Origin: JBARCX01 sp049794535
GTDB lineage: Bacteria; Pseudomonadota; Gammaproteobacteria; Xanthomonadales; Rhodanobacteraceae
Length of the DNA stretch: 19,241 bases
Reading direction: 5' to 3'
NCBI GenBank assembly: GCA_049794535.1
Contig: JBARCX010000230.1
Location: forward strand, 1-19,241
Made by a program: the position numbers and the translations under genes. Position 1 is the first letter of the stretch. Each line of letters starts with the position of its first letter. The notes beneath the pieces are model-generated. The model was not told the DNA's origin, did not search any database, and saw nothing but the letters and a program-made list of their open reading frames with translations. Positions 13,823 to 19,241 of this stretch are shown here, piece after piece.

Positions 13823-14072
13823 CGCATCATGACTTCGACAACCTGCAGTCTGTGGTTAGATCGTGCGCGCGGCTAGCATGCCTAATGGCCTATGCCGCAA
13901 AGGCCCGATATTCCTCAGTTCTGCTGCTCGCGCAGTCTTTAGTGCGTTGCATCCACCGGCTGAACCCGCAGTCGAAAGCAGACATCACCAGCTTGTCGAC
14001 TGGCCACTCCAACGGCAGAAGCCATGGTCGATTCCCAGGCTGTGAAATGTCCTTACCTTTGCGCAGGTGAGG
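13823..14072. other. Intergenic region with one repeat half-site
   Basis: About 250 bases without a supported gene. It includes GTCGAAAGCAGACATC at 13971-13986, matching the right arm of the palindromic repeat at 12009-12034, but no left arm is seen. Confidence 0.5.
13971..13986. repeat. Palindromic intergenic repeat, half copy 2
   Basis: GTCGAAAGCAGACATC shares 14 bases (GTCGAAAGCAGACA) with the right arm of copy 1; the facing arm is missing or degraded. Confidence 0.45.
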
Positions 14073-14321
14073 TCAGTACTTTAAATTCAATTCCGGTATG
14101 CGCTTTTTGTTGAGCTCGAAGAGGTCCTGGAACTCCTCTTCTGTCAGTTCGTCGGGGGCATAAACAGCCACCGGGTCCCAGACACGGTCCGTCGGTTGCG
14201 GTTGGCGCGGACCAGCGCGCAACGAAAACCAGCACCCATCACGCTGGAGCAACTCGGGAGCCTCCTCCATGTGTTCGGTTCTCGCGTTATTGGAGGTCTC
14301 AAGGAACACAGCGAAGATCAT
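14073..14321 (-). CDS. Small hypothetical protein, 82 residues
   Basis: The ATG at 14321 (MIFAVFLETSNNARTEHMEE) is chosen because AAGGAG (rc of 14328-14333) lies six bases upstream; a TTG at 14327 touches that site and is rejected. The first half has a strand MIFAVFLE and a helix EHMEEAPELLQRDG, then WFSLRAGPRQPQPTDRVWDP and an acidic helix DELTEEEFQDLFELNKKRIP. The size and pattern suggest a ferredoxin-like or antitoxin-like small fold, but no family is recognised. A separate transcript is likely since a terminator-like hairpin lies upstream. Confidence 0.65.
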   Translation of the reverse strand: MIFAVFLETSNNARTEHMEEAPELLQRDGCWFSLRAGPRQPQPTDRVWDPVAVYAPDELTEEEFQDLFELNKKRIPELNLKY

Positions 14322-14368
14322 GGGCAACTCCTTGTGAAGCGTGGCCAGATGTACCGATAGAGAAAAGC

Positions 14369-14403
14369 GGGTCCTATCTCTGTATCAAGGATGAGATAGA
14401 CCC
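14369..14403 (-). terminator. Terminator-like hairpin for the maiA-like gene
   Basis: GGGTCCTATCTC (14369-14380) and GAGATAGACCC (14393-14403) pair over 11 bp with one bulged C and a 12-base loop. On the minus strand it is followed by GCTTTTCTCT, a fair T-tract, 36 bases after the stop at 14439. Confidence 0.65.
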
Positions 14404-14438
14404 TGGATGAAGACGATCGTACGCAGTGCCGGCTGTCC

Positions 14439-15083
14439 TTAGGCCTTATAGCCAGGTTGCCGAAAAGGATGCGCGTCGGCGAACGCCGGGAGTTCGAAGC
14501 AATGCTTGGCTAACGCCGCTACGTTCGGAAAAGGCGCCATATCCAGTTTATAAAGGGCGGCGGTGATAACTTGGCCGGCGATGCAGATGTCGGCGATTGT
14601 CGGCTCGTCCCCCAGTGCGAATGGAGCCGGCGGACGTCGGCTGAGCAGTCGCTCGTAGGTTGCCAATCCTTCTGCCGCCCAATGCTGGCACCAGGACTCG
14701 ATCGCAGCCGCATCGGCACCGAACGCCGCCCCGAGATGCTTGCGAACCCTCGGCACGACAAGGGGATGGGCGTCGGCAACCGAAACGAGCGCGAGCGACC
14801 GGGCATAGGCACGGTCTTTTACGTCTACCGGCAGCAGCCGTGGTTCCGGCCTGATGTCGTCGAGATACTCCATGATCGCCAGCGACTGAAAGATGCGATG
14901 CCCTTCATGCACAAAAGTGGGCACCACGTGCTCCGCGTTCACCTCGGCATAGTCGGCGTCGAACTGGCGACCAGACAGGATGTCGACTTCGATTTCATCG
15001 AAGGGGAGTTGTTTCAGTGCAAGCGCAACACGGACACGGAATGCTGCATTAGAACGCCAGAAGCCATAGAGCTGGATGGTCAC
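14439..15083 (-). CDS. maiA: Maleylacetoacetate isomerase / zeta-class glutathione S-transferase
   Basis: A 214-residue protein from GTG 15083, with AGGA eight bases upstream; an ATG at 15125 would add 14 residues of no family likeness. The N-terminal thioredoxin-fold part has the zeta motif WRSNAAFRVRVAL (family form SSxxxRVRIAL) with the candidate catalytic Ser at residue 11. It also has VVPTFVHEG and QSLAIMEYLDD, the glutathione-binding signature. The C-terminal all-helical part includes GDEPTIADICIAGQV. Such enzymes isomerise maleylacetoacetate to fumarylacetoacetate with glutathione in tyrosine breakdown. The usual partners (fahA, hmgA) are not adjacent, so a more general detoxifying GST is possible. 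It is divergent from a MarR regulator and likely controlled by it. Confidence 0.8.
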   Translation of the reverse strand: MTIQLYGFWRSNAAFRVRVALALKQLPFDEIEVDILSGRQFDADYAEVNAEHVVPTFVHEGHRIFQSLAIMEYLDDIRPEPRLLPVDVKDRAYARSLALVSVADAHPLVVPRVRKHLGAAFGADAAAIESWCQHWAAEGLATYERLLSRRPPAPFALGDEPTIADICIAGQVITAALYKLDMAPFPNVAALAKHCFELPAFADAHPFRQPGYKA

Positions 15084-15252
15084 GGGGCTGGTCCTTTCTG
15101 TGGTCTTTAGGGAATACCTTTCCATGGCTCATGGCGCCTGCGGCGGCGCGCGCGTAGGCGTGCCGATCCGCTTTCGTCACTGCTCCGATGGCCTCGATCC
15201 ATTCGCGAATGTCCGCTGGATGGGCGTCGGGCTGCACGTGCAGATGATTCAT
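15049..15252 (-). CDS. Possible small protein upstream of and overlapping maiA
   Basis: A 67-residue frame, ATG at 15252, beginning MNHLHVQPDAHPADIREWIE and overlapping the maiA-like start by 35 bases. It is rich in His, Ala and Asp, with a helix-like DIREWIEAIGAVTKADRHAY. The ribosome binding site is weak. It could be a leader or small partner protein, or simply the untranslated leader of the GST gene. Confidence 0.35.
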   Translation of the reverse strand: MNHLHVQPDAHPADIREWIEAIGAVTKADRHAYARAAAGAMSHGKVFPKDHRKDQPRDHPALWLLAF

Positions 15253-15339
15253 GGCATCTCGAACAAATGGGATTTATGCGGATCACGCAGGGCAACGACC
15301 TGGTGGGGGAAGGCCATCGCCCGGGCCGGCGTCAATAAA

Positions 15340-15357
15340 CGATTGCAATTGCAATCG
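15340..15357. promoter_or_regulatory. MarR-type operator, perfect palindrome
   Basis: CGATTGCAATTGCAATCG is an 18-base perfect palindrome in the divergent region, directly upstream of the -10 box of the MarR gene. A second related site lies at 15383-15398. This is a typical self-regulating MarR operator; the regulator is inferred from position. Confidence 0.75.
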
Positions 15358-15379
15358 ATGTCGGCCGATCATGCCGCGA

Positions 15380-15398
15380 TATAATTGCGATTGCAACT
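15380..15398 (+). promoter_or_regulatory. -10 box and second operator for the MarR gene
   Basis: TATAAT at 15380-15385 is a consensus -10 element; no good -35 is seen, the position being filled by the end of the first palindrome. It overlaps AATTGCGATTGCAACT (15383-15398), which repeats the ATTGCRATTGCAA core of the upstream operator. MarR binding would block this promoter. Confidence 0.65.
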
Positions 15399-15420
15399 CA
15401 ATGAGCAGGAGACATCGTAT

Positions 15421-15867
15421 ATGGCAAACAAGGAACCGGATCTCTGGTTCTCATTTGTGCGCTCGCATCGTGCATTGATTCGGGAGATTGAGCGTCGACT
15501 GTCCAACGCCGGTTTGCCTGCTTATGCCTGGTATGACGCACTGTGGGGCGTGGAAAGCGGCAAGGATGGCACGCGACGCATGCACGAGCTGGCCGACGCG
15601 CTCGTGATCGAACGCTACAACCTCACTCGCCTGGTGGATCGCCTGGAGCAAGAAGGCCTCGTCACGCGTGCGCGGTCTCCCGACGATGGACGCGCGGCCT
15701 ATGTCACGATCACGGATGCGGGGCGAGCGTTGCGCAAGCGCATGTGGAAGATCTACGAGGCTACCGTGTCTGAACTTTTCCTCGCCCAGTTCGGCACAAA
15801 GGCACAGCGTGACGTGTCGGATGCCCTTGATCGTGCCGCTCTGGCCGCACGTCAATCGGCGCTGTAA
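15421..15867 (+). CDS. MarR-family transcriptional regulator
   Basis: A 148-residue protein from ATG 15421, with AGGAGA (15407-15412) eight bases upstream. It shows the winged-helix order of MarR proteins: a dimer-forming N-terminal helix (LWFSFVRSHRALIREIERRL), a helix-turn-helix with MHELADALVIERYNLTRLVD, recognition helix ending RLEQEGLV and the wing RARSPDDGRAAYVTITDAGR, then a C-terminal helix. The DDGR-A-xV-xIT-xxG wing is diagnostic. It probably represses itself and the divergent GST gene and responds to an unknown phenolic or electrophilic ligand, the usual MarR behaviour. The ligand cannot be read from sequence. Confidence 0.9.
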   Translation: MANKEPDLWFSFVRSHRALIREIERRLSNAGLPAYAWYDALWGVESGKDGTRRMHELADALVIERYNLTRLVDRLEQEGLVTRARSPDDGRAAYVTITDAGRALRKRMWKIYEATVSELFLAQFGTKAQRDVSDALDRAALAARQSAL

Positions 15868-16171
15868 CGCGTCGCTGTTACGAGATCCATTGGCGATGCA
15901 GCGCGGACGCTTAGCACATCGTCACTGGTAACCCTCGCCTAGGGAAGAGTCCTGGACCGCTGCATTGTATTACCAGGCTACGTGTCGCATCGGCCGGAAG
16001 CATTCCTCTTCTCGATATACAAAAGATGTCCGTTTCAGGTGAAAGCAGACATGTCGAGCTTCGCGTTGAACGCAACTTTGGTGCAAGTGCTACACGGCCC
16101 ACAGGAGTCGCCGGATCGATCGCCTGTCGACACTCGCTGATCATCAGCGATGAATGTGTAAGCACTAAGCT
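15868..16171. other. Intergenic region carrying a palindromic repeat
   Basis: About 300 bases with no supported gene; an 84-codon minus-strand frame (15911-16165) has no ribosome binding site or likeness to a protein. The main content is the palindromic repeat at 16026-16052. Confidence 0.5.
16026..16052. repeat. Palindromic intergenic repeat, copy 3
   Basis: ATGTCCGTTTC (16026-16036) pairs with GAAAGCAGACAT (16041-16052), with one mismatch and one gap, around AGGT. The right arm matches copies at 12024-12034 and 13974-13985. Confidence 0.55.
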
Positions 16172-17182
16172 TTAAGCAACTTGCCGCCCTTCGATGGGAT
16201 ACCCAGGGTCGGTGTAGCCCGGCGTTGAAGCGTGACCTGGCGGCACCAATCCATCGACGAACGCTTCATCTTCCAGACCAAGCTTTAGCTTCAACGCCTC
16301 GACATAGCTGTCCCAATGCGCTTCCGTTCTCGGGCCGGCGATGGTGGCACTGACTAGTTTGTTCTTGAGTACCCACGCCAAGGCAAATGCGATCGACGTT
16401 GTGCCTCGCTTGGCCGCATGGTCGGCAACTCTCTTTGCGATCTCCAGGGACTCCGGCCGCCATTCGGTCTGCTGAATGCGCTTGTCTCCGCGACCTGCGC
16501 GCGAGTCGGACGGTGGTGGCGCGTCAACGGCGTATTTGCCAGTCAGTACACCACGGGCCAACGGGCTATACGACACGACACCGACACCATAGTGACCCGC
16601 CGCCGGCAATTGCTCGACCTCCGCCGTGCGATCGACCATGTTGTAGAGCGGCTCGCTGGCAACCGGCCGATCCATTCCCAGCTGATCGGCAAGACGCACG
16701 ATTTCGGCAATACGCCAGCCACGGAAGTTGGAGATACCGAAATAGCGAAGCTTGCCCTGACGAATGAGATCGCCGATGGCGCGTACGCCCTCTTCCATCG
16801 GCGCATTCGCCAGCGCCCGATGAAAATAAACAATGTCGATATAGTCGGTGCCCAGTCGCTTCAAGCTTGCTTCGACGGACTGCATGATCCACTTGCGCGA
16901 CTGGCCATGCTCGTTCGGGCCCGGTGTCGCTATCGCTGGAAAGCCAAACTTGGTGGCAACCACCCAATGATCGCGCTGGTCGGCAATGGCTCGTCCGACA
17001 ATCGACTCCGAGCGCCCGGCGCTATAGACGTCAGCCGTGTCGATGAAGTTGATGCCCTGATCGAACGCCTTATCGATGATGCGTTTCGATGTGGGCTCAT
17101 CCGTCTCACCACCAAACATCATTGCGCCAAGGCACAACGGCGACACTTTGAGGGCACTGCGTCCCAGATAGCGGTAATCCAT
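16172..17182 (-). CDS. Aldo/keto reductase
   Basis: A 336-residue protein, ATG at 17182. It is a TIM-barrel NADPH-dependent oxidoreductase of the YajO/Tas type. The catalytic tetrad is complete: Asp48 (FIDTADVYSAG), Tyr53, Lys78 (VVATKFG) and His121 (DIVYFHR). Later motifs GISNFRGWRIAEI and YSPLARGVLTGKY are family hallmarks, and the C-terminal cofactor region reads ATIAGPRTEAHWD. It should reduce aldehydes or ketones in the cytoplasm; the substrate is unknown. It is the second gene of a two-gene operon behind the carboxymuconolactone decarboxylase family gene (39-base gap) and is probably controlled by the divergent LysR regulator. Confidence 0.9.
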   Translation of the reverse strand: MDYRYLGRSALKVSPLCLGAMMFGGETDEPTSKRIIDKAFDQGINFIDTADVYSAGRSESIVGRAIADQRDHWVVATKFGFPAIATPGPNEHGQSRKWIMQSVEASLKRLGTDYIDIVYFHRALANAPMEEGVRAIGDLIRQGKLRYFGISNFRGWRIAEIVRLADQLGMDRPVASEPLYNMVDRTAEVEQLPAAGHYGVGVVSYSPLARGVLTGKYAVDAPPPSDSRAGRGDKRIQQTEWRPESLEIAKRVADHAAKRGTTSIAFALAWVLKNKLVSATIAGPRTEAHWDSYVEALKLKLGLEDEAFVDGLVPPGHASTPGYTDPGYPIEGRQVA

Positions 17183-17221
17183 GAATGTTCTCCAGTTGTC
17201 AGCAAAGATGTCGCGCGATAC

Positions 17222-17548
17222 TCAAACGCCCGCTTCGTCAAAGACACGCTGGGCAATGGGTAAGGCCGAGCTGGCAGTCGGCCACCCTGAGTAGAAAGCG
17301 AGGTGCGTTATCACCTCGATGAGTTCTGCACGACTAATGCCGTTGTCGAGCGCCTTCTTCAGATGAAACGGCAGCTCGTTGGTGCGATAGAGCGCAACCA
17401 GGCTTGCCACGGTGATCAAGCTACGGTCCCGCGGCGAAAGCCCTGGGCGTTCCCATACATCACCAAATAGAACTTTGTCGGTGAGTTCCGCGAGCGCTGG
17501 AGCGATGTGACCGAATGCGTTACGTGCGACGGTGGGTTCGTTAGCCAT
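17222..17548 (-). CDS. Carboxymuconolactone decarboxylase (CMD) family protein
   Basis: A 108-residue protein from ATG 17548, with GGAGG seven bases upstream; longer starts reach into the regulatory region. The CMD/AhpD helical fold is shown by RSLITVASLVALYRTNELPF, HLKKALDNGISRAELIEVITH and LAFYSGWPTASSAL. The conserved Glu and His residues of CMD proteins are present (NELPFH, EVITH), but no CxxC pair, so it is not a peroxidase-type AhpD. Members decarboxylate gamma-carboxymuconolactone, yet most stand-alone paralogues of this kind next to an aldo/keto reductase have no proven substrate. First gene of the operon. Confidence 0.88.
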   Translation of the reverse strand: MANEPTVARNAFGHIAPALAELTDKVLFGDVWERPGLSPRDRSLITVASLVALYRTNELPFHLKKALDNGISRAELIEVITHLAFYSGWPTASSALPIAQRVFDEAGV

Positions 17549-17600
17549 GATGCAGCCTCCAAGTGAGGGTTGATGAGCCATGGATACGACTCTACTCATC

Positions 17601-17628
17601 GCGACGTCATGCAACTAGTCGCTATAAT
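17601..17628 (+). promoter_or_regulatory. LysR gene promoter region and candidate operator
   Basis: GCGAC (17601-17605) and GTCGC (17618-17622) form an inverted repeat with a 12-base spacer, close to the spacing of LysR-type sites, and are followed at once by TATAAT (17623-17628), a consensus -10 for the rightward lysR gene. The site lies between the divergent operons, where a LysR protein usually controls both. Confidence 0.55.
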
Positions 17629-17657
17629 GCGCATGCACCTATGAGAGGAATTCATGA

Positions 17658-18551
17658 ATGGCGCGCGCAAATCTCAACGACCTTCTTGCGTTCATTACGG
17701 TGGCTCGTGAGCGGAGCTTTACCGCCGCGGCGGCAAAACTCGGCGTTTCTCAGTCGGCACTCAGTCACACTGTTCGAGGACTTGAGACTCGATTGGGCCT
17801 CCGGTTACTGACGCGCACAACGCGTAGCGTGTCGCCTACGGTGGCCGGTGAAAGACTACTCGCCACCGTAGGGCCGCGACTCGAGGAGATCGAAGAGGAA
17901 TTAACGGCACTGGGTGAGCTTCGGGATAAACCCGTCGGCACCATCCGCATCACGTCAGACGAATACGCAGCGGACACCATCCTCTGGCCGAAGCTGGCGA
18001 AGCTCCTGAAGAAGTATCCCGAGATCAAAGTCGAGATGATCATCGACTATGGCCTGACCGACATCGTTGCTCAGCAGTATGACGTCGGCGTACGTCTGGG
18101 TGATCAGGTGGCCAAGGACATGATCGCTGTCCGCATCGCGCCAGATATGCGCATGGCCGTTGTCGGCGCACCCTCTTACTTTGCTAAGCGAGCGCGCCCA
18201 AAGAAGCCGCATGATCTCACCGGTCACAACTGCATCAATCTTCGCCTACCCACGCACGGCGGACTTTATCCCTGGGAGTTCGAGAAGAAAGGCACTGAAC
18301 TCAACGTTCGCGTTGAAGGCCAACTCGTGTTCAACGGAACAAACCAGATGCTCAAGGCCGCACTGGATGGCTGCGGTTTAGCGTACGTACCCGCAGGCCT
18401 GGTGCAAGCCCATGTCACCGCCAAGCGGCTAGAGCTGGTGCTTGACGATTGGTGCCCAACCTTCCCCGGCTATCACTTGTACTACCCGAGCCGACTGCGC
18501 TCTTCGCGCGCCTTTTCGCTGCTCATCGACGAGTTGCGCTGGCGGACATAG
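17658..18551 (+). CDS. LysR-family transcriptional regulator
   Basis: A 297-residue protein from ATG 17658, with AGAGGAA eight bases upstream (the ATG at 17654 is out of frame). Residues 1-60 form the LysR winged helix-turn-helix: LNDLLAFITVARERSFTAAA, AKLGVSQSALSHTVRGLE and LGLRLLTRTTRSVSPTVAG. The rest is the LysR substrate-binding domain (VGTIRITSDEYAADTILWPK, later GCGLAYVPAGLV), of the type seen in the CrgA/DsdC-like group. It is transcribed away from the CMD-aldo/keto reductase operon and is likely its regulator; the effector is unknown. Confidence 0.9.
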   Translation: MARANLNDLLAFITVARERSFTAAAAKLGVSQSALSHTVRGLETRLGLRLLTRTTRSVSPTVAGERLLATVGPRLEEIEEELTALGELRDKPVGTIRITSDEYAADTILWPKLAKLLKKYPEIKVEMIIDYGLTDIVAQQYDVGVRLGDQVAKDMIAVRIAPDMRMAVVGAPSYFAKRARPKKPHDLTGHNCINLRLPTHGGLYPWEFEKKGTELNVRVEGQLVFNGTNQMLKAALDGCGLAYVPAGLVQAHVTAKRLELVLDDWCPTFPGYHLYYPSRLRSSRAFSLLIDELRWRT

Positions 18552-18598
18552 CTAACCACGGGCCCCTCCAACGATTGTTAGAACGCATGAGAGGAATC

Positions 18599-18988
18599 TC
18601 AATGGCTCCCCGCAGCACGTCGCGGCATCAGGAATGCCAGCACGCCGGCGACAATCAACAGCGCCGGGACGTCTCCCCAGAGGTGTCCGACGTGCTCGGG
18701 GTATGCGATCGCTTGTACGGCCATGATTCCTCCGTGCACCACGCTCGACCAGACGGTAAACCAGATCAGACTCCGATGAGCGAGCGGGTCTCGCGATGCA
18801 ATGAGGAGAAACACTCCCAGAGTCGCATAGATCCCAAGAATCATCTGCAGATACAGAGACTGCCCAGTGTGATGCCATGCCCAGCCCGCCGGCCACAGGA
18901 TCGTGAGTGGATACACGCCCAAGAGAAAAATGAGACCAAACACAATTAAGGCAATACGCAGAAATTTCACGCGATTCGCAGTGTTCAT
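18599..18988 (-). CDS. Small integral membrane protein (DUF6632-like)
   Basis: A 129-residue protein, ATG at 18988, with AAGGAGG (rc of the CCTCCTT upstream) in good position. Four hydrophobic segments are visible: about 10-33, 45-64, 72-92 and 106-121. The family-like features are the ILWPAGWAWHH loop, LYLQMILGIYATLGVFLLIASR, then a SLIWFTVWSSVVHGGIM helix and GDVPALLIVAGVLAFLMP. The pattern fits DUF6632 proteins as I recall them. The function is unknown. It runs towards the lysR gene and ends about 50 bases after it. Confidence 0.75.
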   Translation of the reverse strand: MNTANRVKFLRIALIVFGLIFLLGVYPLTILWPAGWAWHHTGQSLYLQMILGIYATLGVFLLIASRDPLAHRSLIWFTVWSSVVHGGIMAVQAIAYPEHVGHLWGDVPALLIVAGVLAFLMPRRAAGSH

Positions 18989-19097
18989 ACCGTAGCCCTC
19001 CTTATTCGCCCTTATTCACCGCCATCCGAACAGATGGTCAGACATAGTAAGTTGGCACCGAACCGACTCATGTGTGCAAGCACCAGAATTAAGCCGC

Positions 19098-19205
19098 GAC
19101 GCGACGTGGCGTCAGCTTGAATGAGTAAAAAGAGACTTCCTCCCCTTACGGCCTCGAGGGCCATGATGGTGTTTCGACACAACCGTCAGCAGAAGAGGAA
19201 GTCTC
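19098..19205 (+). ncRNA. IS110 leader RNA with hairpins; stem covers the transposase ribosome binding site
   Basis: The last bases before the transposase ATG can fold strongly: an 11-bp perfect stem GAGACTTCCTC (19132-19142) with GAGGAAGTCTC (19195-19205), enclosing GGCC/GGCC (19150-19153 with 19159-19162) and GTGT-TTCG-ACAC (19169-19180). A further hairpin GACGC/GCGTC (19098-19102 with 19109-19113) precedes it. The right arm contains the GAGGAAG ribosome binding site. IS110-family elements encode a bridge RNA in a non-coding end upstream of the transposase, so it may be part of that RNA; this is inference. Confidence 0.5.
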
Positions 19206-19206
19206 C

Positions 19207-19241
19207 ATGAGCACTATAACCATTGGCGTAGATCTGGCGAA
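19207..19241 (+). CDS. IS110-family transposase, N-terminal part only
   Basis: ATG 19207, with GAGGAAG a few bases before it, begins MSTITIGVDLA, the standard start of IS110/IS1111 transposases, in which the Asp of GVDLAK is the first residue of the RuvC-like DEDD catalytic set. The window cuts the gene after 11 full codons. The enzyme would recombine the element via a bridge RNA. Identification is from the N-terminal motif and the leader structure. Confidence 0.8.
   Translation, partial: MSTITIGVDLA

Larger units (their letters stand above)
19098..19241 (+). mobile_element. Left end of an IS110-family insertion sequence (truncated by window)
   Basis: Leader hairpins and the first 12 codons of an IS110-type transposase. 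IS110 elements lack terminal inverted repeats, so the left boundary cannot be fixed here; it may lie some tens of bases upstream of 19098. Confidence 0.65.

Noticed and set aside
14571..15110. Plus-strand frame of 179 codons
   Set aside because: Antisense shadow of the zeta GST gene, with no family likeness.
15911..16165. Minus-strand 84-codon frame
   Set aside because: It covers a palindromic repeat, has no ribosome binding site and no protein-like pattern.
16418..17263. Long plus-strand frame of 281 codons
   Set aside because: It lies antisense over the aldo/keto reductase, which has a complete catalytic tetrad; it is a composition shadow.
1..19241. tRNA, rRNA or CRISPR array
   Set aside because: No cloverleaf-like sequence with a T-loop motif, no rRNA signatures, and no regularly spaced direct repeats were seen by eye.

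Overview
The window looks like the chromosome of a moderately GC-rich gammaproteobacterium. Protein styles (DUF418, zeta-class GST, a carboxymuconolactone decarboxylase family gene beside an aldo/keto reductase, a MASE1 sensor, and the phage lysis genes) fit Xanthomonadales, most likely Rhodanobacteraceae such as Dyella, Luteibacter or Rhodanobacter. That placement is inference from family resemblance; no rRNA or tRNA gene is visible.

Positions 1 to about 8125 are the late right part of a tailed prophage. The order is the C-terminal part of a tail-tip protein, a tail fibre protein, a small tail-associated protein, a secreted protein with its own terminator, an oppositely oriented degenerate MASE1 sensor kinase, and then a lysis cassette (endolysin with a canonical EF-hand loop, holin, Rz, overlapping Rz1 lipoprotein). 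After that come a three-hairpin intergenic element, a Dam-type methylase broken by one in-frame TGA at its SAM-binding motif, and a C-terminal fragment of umuC on the opposite strand. The secreted protein and the kinase sit where phages carry morons. No integrase or att site is visible, so the right prophage edge is inferred to lie near the umuC breakpoint.

Positions 8379 to 10356 are an AT-richer accessory island. It holds three translationally coupled genes (the first resembling Tse2-type ADP-ribosyltransferase toxins), a small membrane protein and a tiny gene remnant. This is the best candidate for an undescribed toxin, defence or cargo system here.

Positions 10404 to 14321 carry minus-strand genes of mostly unknown function: a secreted Cys-containing protein, a 244-residue unknown, a small TTG-start protein, a DUF418 membrane protein and an 82-residue protein.

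Positions 14439 to 19000 look like ordinary metabolic and regulatory chromosome. There is a maleylacetoacetate isomerase-like GST divergent from a MarR regulator with clear palindromic operators. Next is an aldo/keto reductase plus carboxymuconolactone decarboxylase operon divergent from a LysR regulator, followed by a DUF6632-like membrane protein. A degenerate palindrome built on GAAAGCAGACA recurs in three intergenic regions. The window ends in the first codons of an IS110-family transposase, whose leader can form a hairpin that covers the transposase ribosome binding site.
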